In this document: piece by piece, positions 1 to 5,462 of the stretch
Layout: each line of letters starts with the position of its first letter
Numbering within the stretch: position 1 is the first letter of the stretch
Assembly (NCBI GenBank): GCA_902766265.1
Contig: CACXCY010000172.1
Location: forward strand, 1 to 5,876
Reading direction: 5' to 3'
DNA from: an uncultured Bacteroidota bacterium
Lineage (GTDB): Bacteria; Bacteroidota; Bacteroidia; Bacteroidales; P3
DNA length: 5,876 bases
Notes under the pieces: model-generated
What the model was told of the DNA's origin: nothing
Database searches by the model: none
What the model saw: only the letters and a program-made list of their open reading frames with translations
Translations under genes and position numbers: made by a program

Positions 1-1
1 C

Positions 2-658
2 AACATGCCCGACGTGGTGAAATTCGCCCTCGACTGCGAACGCCTGGGCGCCCAAGGCATCACCGTCCACCCCCGTCCCGACGAGCGTCACATACGCTAC
101 CAGGACGTGCGCGACCTGCGGCCGGTGCTCACCACCGAATTCAACATCGAAGGCAATCCCGTGCCGCGGTTCGTCAAGTTGGTGGAAGAGGTGCGCCCCG
201 CACAAGTCACCCTCGTGCCCGACGCCGAGAACGTGCTGACCAGCAACGCCGGCTGGGACACGGTGCGCAACTTCGCCTTTCTGAAGGACATCGTAGCCGA
301 GTTCAAGAGCTACGGCATCCGCGTGAGCATCTTCATCGACCCCGACCCCAAGATGATTGAGCAGGCCGCCCTCACCGGCACCGACCGCGTGGAGCTCTAC
401 ACCGAGAGCTACGCCTCCGGCTACGCCCACGGACGCGAACAGGCCATAGCCCCCTTCGTGACCGCCGCCCGAACGGCCCACGACGCAGGACTGGGACTCA
501 ACGCCGGCCACGACCTCAACACCGAGAACCTGGCCTACTTCCACCAGCAGATACCCTTCCTCGACGAAGTGTCCATCGGCCACGCCGTCATCAGCGACGC
601 CCTCTACTGGGGCATCGGCGAAACCATCCGCCGCTACCGCGAATGCCTCGCTGAATAA
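2..658 (+). CDS. pdxJ: Pyridoxine 5'-phosphate synthase PdxJ, 5'-truncated by the window edge
   Basis: PdxJ condenses 1-deoxy-D-xylulose 5-phosphate with 3-amino-2-oxopropyl phosphate (3-amino-1-hydroxyacetone 1-phosphate) to give pyridoxine 5'-phosphate, the last step of DXP-dependent vitamin B6 synthesis in the cytoplasm. The reading frame is open to the left edge: the codon before the first ATG (base 5) encodes Asn, giving NMPDVVKFALDCE, which matches the family about 20 residues in. That ATG is therefore internal, and the true start lies outside the window. Counting from it, recognisable blocks are TVHPRPDERHI (20-30, phosphate and substrate loop), FNIEGNP (46-52), LVPD (70-73), SIFIDPD (108-114), LYTESYA (131-137), NAGHDLN (166-172, with the conserved His) and VSIGHAVISDAL (189-200, phosphate-binding). 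The visible 217 residues plus about 20 fit the usual length of about 240. The frame is intact to its TAA stop and is followed by a terminator, so pdxJ is the last gene of its transcript. Confidence 0.95.
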   Translation, partial: NMPDVVKFALDCERLGAQGITVHPRPDERHIRYQDVRDLRPVLTTEFNIEGNPVPRFVKLVEEVRPAQVTLVPDAENVLTSNAGWDTVRNFAFLKDIVAEFKSYGIRVSIFIDPDPKMIEQAALTGTDRVELYTESYASGYAHGREQAIAPFVTAARTAHDAGLGLNAGHDLNTENLAYFHQQIPFLDEVSIGHAVISDALYWGIGETIRRYRECLAE

Positions 659-678
659 AGCTCCTGACATAAAAAACG

Positions 679-719
679 AGAGGAACCATCGAAGAACTTG
701 CTCAGATGGTTCCTCTTTT
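679..719. terminator. Bidirectional intrinsic terminator between pdxJ and the radical SAM gene
   Basis: A perfect 12-bp inverted repeat (679-690 agaggaaccatc with 705-716) encloses a 14-nt loop. On the plus strand the stem ends in TTTT (716-719). On the minus strand it is followed by a run of six T (the complement of 671-676). It lies 20 bp after the pdxJ stop and just past the end of the convergent radical SAM gene, so it can serve both. Confidence 0.85.
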
Positions 720-754
720 ACTTATCTTTCGATATAATATGCACCCCCTGGGGG

Positions 755-1813
755 TTAGCCGAAGATACGCCGATAGTGGCAGAAGCGCAGATGGGCGTCG
801 TCGTCATAGAGGTGCAGGCCGCTCCCTTCGCAGTAGCGGAACATCTTGCAGTCGGCACAATCGTCCTTGCGCGTCCACGACCGGTCGCGATAGGGCTGGT
901 AGCGATGCTGCCACACATCCCAGAACGAGTCGCGGTAGATATTGCCCTGGTTGAAGTTGCTGCGGATGCTGGTGCATCCCGATATGGAGCCATCGTTGAG
1001 GATGGAGGCCACCTCGATGCCGGCTCGGCAGTAGAACAGCTGGTCGCGCACCTCCAACTCGTAAGGTCCCAGAAAACCCTCGCAGCCGTAGCTGGCTTTG
1101 ATGCGCCCTTCGGCACGGGTCTTCTTGATAAACTCGAACACCGAACGGAACTGCTCGGGGGAGAGCTGCAACGCTGGGTCGGTGGCGGCACGCCCCATGG
1201 GCACAATGGTGAAAAGACGCCAACGTTCCACACCCAGCGAAACAAGCCACTGCTTGAACTCTTCCAAACGTCCGATGTTGCGCGGATTGACGCAGGTCAC
1301 GATGTCCCACACAATCTCGTGCTCCTTGGTGAGCAGCTCCACCGCATGGGCGGCACGCTCAAAGCTGTGGGGATTCTGACGCATCCAGTTATGGTCGTCC
1401 TCAAAGCCGTCGAGCGAGACGGTGATACTGTGCATACCGCTACGCAGCAGCGACTGCAGCCGTTGCTCGTCGAGGAGGTAGCCGTTGGTGACCACACCCC
1501 ACGGGAACCCGCGACGGTAGAGCTCCAGCCCACAATCCTCCAAGTCGGTTCGCAACAGGGCCTCGCCGCCGGTGAAGATGATAAACGTCTGGTGAGGGTC
1601 GACATGCGGAGTGATGTCGTCGATAACACGGAAGAAGTCCTCAGCAGGCATATCCTTTGCAGGCGCCATCTTGCAGTCGCTCCCACAATGACGGCAGTTC
1701 ATGTTGCATCGCAGCGTACACTCCCAGAAAAGCGTGCGCAACGGATGCAGACGCGCATTGTTATGCCTGTAGCGACGGAAAAGTTCGAGTTCTAAACGTT
1801 GCTTGAGCCGCAC
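755..1813 (-). CDS. Radical SAM/SPASM enzyme of the rSAM/lipoprotein system
   Basis: A 352-aa radical SAM protein. The cluster-binding motif CxxxCxxC is C36, C40, C43, inside ECTLRCNMNCRHCGSDC, with extra cysteines at C32 and C47. FTGGEALLR (80-88) is the SAM-binding GGE motif, with Ala where Pro is usual. A partial barrel follows (TNGYLLD 109-115, SLDG 133-136). The C-terminus is SPASM-like, with C244, C262, C280, C319, C322, C328 and C345 as probable ligands of auxiliary Fe-S clusters. SPASM enzymes usually modify peptides or proteins. The start must be the GTG at 1813: the in-frame codon two positions upstream is the TAG stop of the lipoprotein gene, and no other start codon precedes the cluster motif. 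The 3-bp gap to that gene implies translational coupling. From memory the pair matches the protein families for the rSAM/lipoprotein system (TIGR04133 with TIGR04134). The reaction is not known to me; modification of the neighbouring lipoprotein is an inference. Confidence 0.9.
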   Translation of the reverse strand: MRLKQRLELELFRRYRHNNARLHPLRTLFWECTLRCNMNCRHCGSDCKMAPAKDMPAEDFFRVIDDITPHVDPHQTFIIFTGGEALLRTDLEDCGLELYRRGFPWGVVTNGYLLDEQRLQSLLRSGMHSITVSLDGFEDDHNWMRQNPHSFERAAHAVELLTKEHEIVWDIVTCVNPRNIGRLEEFKQWLVSLGVERWRLFTIVPMGRAATDPALQLSPEQFRSVFEFIKKTRAEGRIKASYGCEGFLGPYELEVRDQLFYCRAGIEVASILNDGSISGCTSIRSNFNQGNIYRDSFWDVWQHRYQPYRDRSWTRKDDCADCKMFRYCEGSGLHLYDDDAHLRFCHYRRIFG

Positions 1814-1816
1814 GGA

Positions 1817-2503
1817 CTACTTCTTCTTTAGTTTCACAGTGACCGTTTTCTCCACCGTACCGAGATTCCACCCGCGCATGTTTTTGTCCTTGGGCTTGGG
1901 GAAGTCGACGGTGATGATGTCGTCCTTGTAGCTGCCGTTGGCATTGCCGTCAATGTCGCGCACCAGAAGTTTCTGGCTGTCCCACGGGCGGTCGCTGGTC
2001 TGGCACTCAAAAGTACCGTCAGCCGCCGTGGTGTCGCCCGACTGACGTATGTATTCCTTCATGTATTCCGGATTGGCGGCATCCAGGTTGTCGGCGTCAA
2101 TATTGCTGTTGAGCAGCACCACTTGCACACCTTTCACGGGACGCCCCTGCGCATCGACCACCTTGCCTTTGGCCTTGAAATTCACCGTAGGCACGCCGTA
2201 CATCAGCGGCTGCTCGTCGCGCGGCTTTTGCTTCACGGCAGGGTCGTCTTCCTTGGTGCCGTCGGGGACAATCTCAGGTCCCTCCTTCTTTATCTTGCCG
2301 TCGGACTGCGGCACAGCATCCTTCTGCTGAAAGTCGACCGGCGGGACGCCATAGAGCAGAATCGATTCGTTGCGCGGACGCACCTCCGTGCGGGGCTCCT
2401 CTTCTGTCGCTATCTCCTTCTGCGAGTGGCAGGCACCCAGTCCCAGGGCACCCATCAGCGAGAGTATGAGCCAGTTCTTGAATTTTAGATATCTAATTTT
2501 CAT
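1817..2503 (-). CDS. Radical SAM-associated putative lipoprotein with duplicated YGVP motif
   Basis: A 228-aa secreted lipoprotein from the ATG at 2503. The frame also opens at a TTG at 2518, but the ATG gives a compact signal peptide: basic MKIRYLKFKN, then a hydrophobic core and lipobox LGAC with the lipid-bearing Cys at 25. A charged, Pro/Glu/Lys-rich linker follows, holding two copies of a motif: LYGVPPVDF (50-58) and MYGVPTVNF (101-109), about 51 residues apart, each preceded by PR.E. Residues 113-130 (GKVVDAQGRPVKGVQVVL) look like a carboxypeptidase-regulatory-type beta-sandwich, and the rest continues to a basic KLKKK end. The only cysteines are 25 and 167. It is the first gene of an operon with the radical SAM enzyme, 3 bp downstream. 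The (M/L)YG.P segment followed by a GKVVD-type domain is typical of the lipoprotein partner in Bacteroidales rSAM/lipoprotein systems. Location in the outer or inner membrane, surface exposure and function are unknown. Confidence 0.88.
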   Translation of the reverse strand: MKIRYLKFKNWLILSLMGALGLGACHSQKEIATEEEPRTEVRPRNESILLYGVPPVDFQQKDAVPQSDGKIKKEGPEIVPDGTKEDDPAVKQKPRDEQPLMYGVPTVNFKAKGKVVDAQGRPVKGVQVVLLNSNIDADNLDAANPEYMKEYIRQSGDTTAADGTFECQTSDRPWDSQKLLVRDIDGNANGSYKDDIITVDFPKPKDKNMRGWNLGTVEKTVTVKLKKK

Positions 2504-2515
2504 AATCGTGCGGAA

Positions 2516-2523
2516 CAAAGTAC
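2516..2523 (-). promoter_or_regulatory. Possible -7 box of the lipoprotein/radical SAM operon
   Basis: The minus strand reads GTACTTTG, close to the Bacteroidetes -7 consensus TAnnTTTG but with the TA shifted by one base. It lies 12 bp before the ATG at 2503, so the leader would be very short. No convincing -33 TTTG sits about 19 bp upstream (only TTG at 2539-2541). Treat as a weak candidate. Confidence 0.3.
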
Positions 2524-2596
2524 TACAATAACGGCCAACAAGGTGTTTTGGTATCTGGCACCGTGAGAAATCTTTTCCACACTACGGGGCACTCCC

Positions 2597-2766
2597 TTAG
2601 AAACTGTTTAAAATTGATTGATGGAATTTGTTATGCATATAAACGAACAGATTTTTATTCTCTCCGATGGCGCAATGGGGATCCATTGTAACTGAGGAGA
2701 GAAGGAAAAATATGTCGTTTAGATGCTTTAAGAAAAACATTGAATTAATTTCTAAACAGTTTCTTA
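2597..2766. mobile_element. Full-length palindromic element with flanking TTA repeats, candidate MITE
   Basis: Bases 2600-2763 (164 bp) form one long imperfect palindrome centred near 2681. The outer arms contain a perfect 12-bp match (2599-2610 agaaactgttta with 2753-2764). Further in, 2635-2646 matches 2715-2726 at 11 of 12 positions, TTCTCTCC (2658-2665) pairs with GGAGAGAA (2696-2703), and CAATGG (2673-2678) pairs with CCATTG (2683-2688) around a 4-nt centre. TTA at 2597-2599 and at 2764-2766 could be a 3-bp target duplication. This is the expected form of a non-autonomous foldback or MITE-type element; 3-bp TNA duplications are known for some IS5-family groups, but I cannot name a parent transposase. 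No credible gene lies inside. It fills the space between two divergent genes. Confidence 0.65.
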
Positions 2767-2772
2767 TCTTTG
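2765..2772 (+). promoter_or_regulatory. -7 promoter box of the DAHP synthase/chorismate mutase gene
   Basis: TATCTTTG is a perfect match to the Bacteroidetes -7 consensus TAnnTTTG and is followed by CA. Transcription would begin near 2779, leaving a leader of about 18 nt before the ATG at 2797. The best -33 candidate is TTG at 2740-2742, 22 bp upstream, slightly wide, and inside the right arm of the palindromic element. Confidence 0.65.
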
Positions 2773-2796
2773 CATCGTCAAACGTCAACGTGTACG

Positions 2797-3885
2797 ATGG
2801 ATAATCTATTCAAAACCAAAGATACACCCATTCTCATTGCCGGTCCCTGTAGTGTGGAAAGTCGCGAAGGGCTGCAGAAAGTCACCGCCTCCCTACTCGC
2901 ACTCCCCGAAGCACAACGGCCGCTGCTGATACGCGGCGGTGTGTGGAAGCCGCGCACCCGCCCCGGTGGATTTGAGGGACTGGGCGAAGAGGCGCTGCAA
3001 TGGATGGCGGACCTCAGGAAAGAGCACCCCACGGCCCGTTTCTGCTGCGAGGTGGCGCGTCCCAGCCATGTGGAGCTGTGTCTGCGCTACGGTGTCGACG
3101 CCGTGTGGATTGGCAGCCGCACCACGGGCGACCCGTTTTCGGTAGGCGAAATCTGTCGCGCCCTCGACAGCACAACCCTGGCCGTCATGGTCAAGAACCC
3201 GCTGACGCCCGATGTCAACCTCTGGCTGGGGGCTCTGGAGCGGGTGCAGCAGGCCGGCATCACCGATATCGCCGCCGTGCACCGCGGTTTCTTCACCTAC
3301 AACAATATGGGCTATCGGAACAACCCTCTGTGGGAAGTGCCCATCGAACTCAAACGGCTGCTGCCCGACATGCCGCTGCTCTGCGACCCCAGCCACATAG
3401 GCGGCGACCGCACGCTGCTGCCCCAGCTGATGCAGACGGCTCTGGACCTGCATTTCGACGGTCTCATGGTGGAGGTGCATCACGACCCATCACAGGCGTT
3501 GACCGATGCCGCCCAACAGCTGACACCCGACGAACTACACACGATACTCTCCACCCTGCACTCGCACCACGACCCCGAGCCACCCGACACACTCAAGCTC
3601 CTACGCCAACAGATCGACGCTATCGACGCCCAGCTGATACGCCTCCTCGGCGAACGTCTCGACGTGGCCCGCCGCATCGCCGACGTCAAAGCCGAGAACA
3701 ACATGCCCGTCTTCCAGCCCAAACGCTGGGAGGAGGTGTTGCAACGCAAGATGCAGATTGCGGCCGAAGCCGGCATCAATCCGCAATTTATCAAAAGCAT
3801 CTACGAGAAAATCCACTCCGAAAGCATCCGCGTGCAACTGGCCTCTCCACCATCGGCAACCCAGAAGTCCCCGACGGACGACTGA
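2797..3885 (+). CDS. Bifunctional 3-deoxy-7-phosphoheptulonate synthase / chorismate mutase
   Basis: A 362-aa fusion. Residues 1-255 are a type I-beta DAHP synthase barrel, condensing phosphoenolpyruvate with erythrose 4-phosphate at the entry to the shikimate pathway. Residues about 264-347 are an AroQ-type chorismate mutase, making prephenate for Phe and Tyr. Barrel motifs: AGPCSVES (15-22), RGGVWKPRTRPGGFEG (46-61), CDPSHIGGDR (196-205) and MVEVHHDP (224-231). Predicted metal ligands by family comparison are C18, H200, E226 and D237. Mutase residues equivalent to the E. coli active-site R11, R28, K39 and Q88 are R270, R287, K298 and Q347; the region matching D48/E52 is FQPKRWEE, a different sequence. 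There is no N-terminal ferredoxin-like regulatory domain. A characterised Prevotella nigrescens relative with this architecture is feedback-controlled through the mutase domain; the same is inferred here. The ATG at 2797 is chosen over a TTG at 2770, which overlaps the -7 box. Confidence 0.95.
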   Translation: MDNLFKTKDTPILIAGPCSVESREGLQKVTASLLALPEAQRPLLIRGGVWKPRTRPGGFEGLGEEALQWMADLRKEHPTARFCCEVARPSHVELCLRYGVDAVWIGSRTTGDPFSVGEICRALDSTTLAVMVKNPLTPDVNLWLGALERVQQAGITDIAAVHRGFFTYNNMGYRNNPLWEVPIELKRLLPDMPLLCDPSHIGGDRTLLPQLMQTALDLHFDGLMVEVHHDPSQALTDAAQQLTPDELHTILSTLHSHHDPEPPDTLKLLRQQIDAIDAQLIRLLGERLDVARRIADVKAENNMPVFQPKRWEEVLQRKMQIAAEAGINPQFIKSIYEKIHSESIRVQLASPPSATQKSPTDD

Positions 3886-3926
3886 CACTTTCCGCCGACG
3901 CACCCCGTCGACAACGTACATACAAC

Positions 3927-3960
3927 AAGAGAGGGTGTCCTGTTGGGGACACCCTCTCTT
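3927..3960. terminator. Hairpin terminator between convergent DAHP synthase/CM and rpmA genes
   Basis: A perfect 14-bp stem (3927-3940 aagagagggtgtcc with 3947-3960) encloses a 6-nt loop, tgttgg. It lies 41 bp after the stop of the fusion gene and 23 bp beyond the rpmA stop on the other strand. The T-rich tail is weak on both sides (CTCTCTTATATA on plus, TTGTTGTATG on minus), but the stem is long and its position between convergent genes fits termination in both directions. Confidence 0.75.
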
Positions 3961-3983
3961 ATATAGGATTGCGGCAGTAAAGA

Positions 3984-4244
3984 TTACTGCTCGGCAGGAA
4001 CTACCGACACAAAACTTCTGTTTTCGCGGCCTTTCTTGAACTGAACCACGCCGTCGCAAAGAGCGTAGAGCGTATGGTCTTTGCCCATGCCGACATTCTT
4101 GCCAGGGTTGTGGACGGTGCCACGCTGACGGATGATGATGTTGCCGGCGATGCATTTCTGGCCGCCGAAAATTTTAACGCCTAAACGTTTGCTCTCGGAT
4201 TCACGTCCGTTGCTCGAACTACCGACACCTTTTTTATGAGCCAT
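3984..4244 (-). CDS. rpmA: 50S ribosomal protein L27
   Basis: This is bacterial ribosomal protein L27 of the large subunit, whose N-terminal tail reaches towards the peptidyl-transferase centre and helps place tRNA. The 86 residues match the usual length. The sequence begins MAHKKGVGSSSNGRESESKRLGV and includes the family hallmarks FGGQKCIAGNIIIRQRGT (26-43), NPGKNVGMGKDHTLYAL (46-62) and a basic end. The N-terminus starts directly at the mature MAHKKG form, without the cleaved extension seen in Firmicutes L27. It follows rplU by 48 bp on the same strand, the standard rplU-rpmA order, and ends at the convergent hairpin. The ATG at 4244 has an A/T-rich upstream region and no Shine-Dalgarno site, usual for Bacteroidetes. 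Confidence 0.98.
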   Translation of the reverse strand: MAHKKGVGSSSNGRESESKRLGVKIFGGQKCIAGNIIIRQRGTVHNPGKNVGMGKDHTLYALCDGVVQFKKGRENRSFVSVVPAEQ

Positions 4245-4292
4245 AATATAATGTTTTAAAAGTGTTACTGATTAATGTTACTTACTCTGCCC

Positions 4293-4601
4293 TTAGTTGA
4301 TGCTGTTGATTTGAATCTGGGTCAGATAGTCACGGTATCCGTTCATTTTCTGATAACCTTTGCGGCGGATTTTCTTGAACACAAGAACCTTCTTGCCTTT
4401 CAGGTGTTTCAGAACCGTTGCCTTCACGGCGGCACCCTCGATATAGGGCTTGCCTACGGTTACGTTACCATCATTGTCTTTGAGCATCACGGTGTCAAAA
4501 GAAACCTCGCTGCCTTCTTCGTTCTGCAGACGGCTAACGAAAATCTTTTGATCTTGGGCTACCTTGAATTGCTTGCCTGCGATTTCTACTATTGCGTACA
4601 T
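4293..4601 (-). CDS. rplU: 50S ribosomal protein L21
   Basis: This is bacterial ribosomal protein L21, a 23S rRNA-binding protein of the large subunit. The protein is 102 aa, the normal length. It opens with MYAIVEIAGKQFKVAQDQKI, the family signature, continues with a short beta-rich body (GNVTVGKPYIEGAAVKATVL, about 45-64) and has the basic FKKIRRKGYQKMNGYR segment (75-90) that binds rRNA. It is the first gene of the rplU-rpmA operon. The ATG at 4601 is preceded by AT-rich sequence (TTATAAATAATTAAAA) without a Shine-Dalgarno site. A strong promoter about 55 bp upstream gives a leader of some 45-50 nt; I see no evident ribosomal-protein-binding structure in it. Confidence 0.98.
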   Translation of the reverse strand: MYAIVEIAGKQFKVAQDQKIFVSRLQNEEGSEVSFDTVMLKDNDGNVTVGKPYIEGAAVKATVLKHLKGKKVLVFKKIRRKGYQKMNGYRDYLTQIQINSIN

Positions 4602-4654
4602 TTTTAATTATTTATAAAGTTATTTCTTTTGTTTCTTGCTTTTGAAACGGACTG

Positions 4655-4685
4655 CAAAAGTACATTCTTTTTTGATTCTGACAAA
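4655..4685 (-). promoter_or_regulatory. Promoter of the rplU-rpmA operon
   Basis: On the minus strand there is a -33 TTTG (4682-4685), a 19-bp spacer and a -7 box TACTTTTG (4655-4662). Both boxes and the spacing match the Bacteroidetes primary sigma factor consensus exactly. Transcription should start near 4648. Confidence 0.85.
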
Positions 4686-4706
4686 ATTATTTTGCAAAAT
4701 CTTGTC
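4680..4706. repeat. AT-rich dyad overlapping the -33 region of the rplU promoter
   Basis: A perfect 12-bp palindrome, attttgcaaaat (4689-4700), sits inside outer matching arms GACAA (4680-4684) and TTGTC (4702-4706). It overlaps the -33 box. It could be an operator or upstream promoter element, or simply chance in AT-rich DNA. It also lies just past the stop of the upstream lipoprotein gene but lacks a T-run typical of a terminator. Confidence 0.3.
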
Positions 4707-4726
4707 AATTTCTGGCTATTTCGACG

Positions 4727-5164
4727 CTACTCATCCCCCTCGGCATCCAGCATATCATCCACATCGTCAATGGCTTCATCCAAATCATCGACCGCATCGG
4801 AAAAGTCATCCGCCAGCATACCGACAAAATCCTCCGCCAGCCCGACGAGGGCACCCGCCACATCCTTGCCGTATTTGTAGCTGAACACCAGCCCTGCCCC
4901 ACAGGAGAGTTTATGGGCCTCCAGTTTCTGCGACATGGTGAGCTGGTCCTCCACACGGGCATACCAAGATCCGGTAAACTTATCGTAACGCTTCGACTGA
5001 CGGTCCCAGTCGGCATCGGTGTAGGTTCTGAAGTTGTCGGCCAACTCATCGACAAACTCCTCATATTGCCGCATATAGCTGTCGGCAGTCATCGGACCGC
5101 AGGAGCAGAACGCCCCAAGCGCCAGCGCACACATAACGCATAGTAAATGATGTCTTTTCAGCAT
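4727..5164 (-). CDS. Small putative lipoprotein with acidic C-terminal tail, function unknown
   Basis: A 145-aa protein from the ATG at 5164. The frame extends upstream to 5407, but that part crosses a -7 promoter box and a repeat cluster, so the internal ATG followed by a signal peptide is chosen. The signal is MLKRHH, then a hydrophobic stretch ending AFCSC; Cys22, with Ser at -1, is the likely lipidated residue. Residues 27-85 are a polar, probably helical region (MRQYEEFVDELADNFRTYT, then DADWDRQSKRYDKFTG) that resembles small Bacteroidetes lipoprotein domains such as DUF6565, though I cannot confirm this. A Gly/Ala-rich, mildly hydrophobic segment follows (88-115), then a tail with about half Asp/Glu (118-145). 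Its role is unknown. It lies upstream of rplU on the same strand, but rplU has its own promoter, so shared function is not implied. Confidence 0.8.
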   Translation of the reverse strand: MLKRHHLLCVMCALALGAFCSCGPMTADSYMRQYEEFVDELADNFRTYTDADWDRQSKRYDKFTGSWYARVEDQLTMSQKLEAHKLSCGAGLVFSYKYGKDVAGALVGLAEDFVGMLADDFSDAVDDLDEAIDDVDDMLDAEGDE

Positions 5165-5187
5165 AGGATTGAGATTTGTTTGGTTTG

Positions 5188-5195
5188 CAAAGATA
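5188..5195 (-). promoter_or_regulatory. -7 promoter box of the small lipoprotein gene
   Basis: The minus strand reads TATCTTTG, a perfect TAnnTTTG box, 23 bp before the ATG at 5164. Transcription would begin near 5181. No TTTG is found at the expected -33 distance (the nearest, 5207-5210, is only 11 bp away), so the promoter is defined by the -7 box alone. Confidence 0.6.
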
Positions 5196-5244
5196 CGCAA
5201 AAAAAACAAACTCCGAGGAATGCCCTCCCCAAGCACCAGCTCAC

Positions 5245-5405
5245 GGCACACAGACCACAGATGACACAGACGGTGATTTCTTCTTATTAGGTCACACAGA
5301 TAGCACAGATGACACAGATATGACTCTCTGATAGAGCAGCCGCAGGCAAAAAAATCCGTGCAATCTGCGAAATCTGTGTGCCCTAAAAGAACGTGTCTGT
5401 GTGCC
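5245..5405. repeat. Cluster of short CACAGA / TCTGTG repeats in two orientations
   Basis: The left part has CACAGA starting at 5249, 5256, 5265, 5295, 5304 and 5313; the last three and the pair 5256/5265 are 9 bp apart, giving units of the form cacagatNN. The right part carries the reverse complement with the same 9-bp step: tccgtg 5355, tctgcg 5364, tctgtg 5373, then tctgtg 5396. The 10-mer ggcacacaga (5245-5254) is a perfect inverted match to tctgtgtgcc at 5373-5382 and at 5396-5405. The cluster lies between divergent promoters. Similar intergenic repeats seem common in Bacteroidales genomes, from memory. Whether it is a protein-binding array, a folded RNA or a mobile repeat is not clear. 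The remainder of 5165-5573 holds only the promoters and leader listed separately. Confidence 0.7.
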
Positions 5406-5417
5406 ACAGAAAAATAT

Positions 5418-5448
5418 TTTGCCGTTCCAATTATTTCGTGTATTTTTG
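5418..5448 (+). promoter_or_regulatory. Promoter of the BspA-like gene
   Basis: -33 TTTG (5418-5421), a 19-bp spacer and -7 TATTTTTG (5441-5448), followed by CA. The boxes and spacing are identical in form to the rplU promoter. Transcription would begin near 5455, giving a leader of about 120 nt before the ATG at 5574. Confidence 0.8.
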
Positions 5449-5462
5449 CAGCGTCGTTTCAA

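Noticed and set aside
743..755. Palindrome acccccTgggggt next to the radical SAM stop codon.
   Set aside because: The arms are separated by one base, so no stable hairpin forms, and the terminator nearby already explains transcript ending.
698..1795. A 365-codon open frame on the plus strand opposite the radical SAM gene, slightly longer than that gene.
   Set aside because: It starts inside the pdxJ terminator, has no recognisable domain, and lies wholly antisense to a gene with clear motifs. Long antisense frames are expected in GC-rich coding DNA.
2597..2788. A 63-codon minus-strand frame across the palindromic element.
   Set aside because: It coincides with the palindrome and crosses the promoter of the fusion gene. 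It has no recognisable motif, and its product would simply reflect the inverted repeat.
3000..3980. A 326-codon plus-strand frame overlapping the DAHP synthase/chorismate mutase gene.
   Set aside because: Its Arg/Pro/Ala/His-rich translation is typical of an out-of-frame reading of GC-rich DNA, and the true frame has all catalytic motifs.
5165..5407. An 81-codon upstream extension of the small lipoprotein frame.
   Set aside because: The translation (repeated CHLC/CYLC) is just the reading of the CACAGA repeats, it crosses a perfect -7 box, and it would bury the signal peptide inside the protein.
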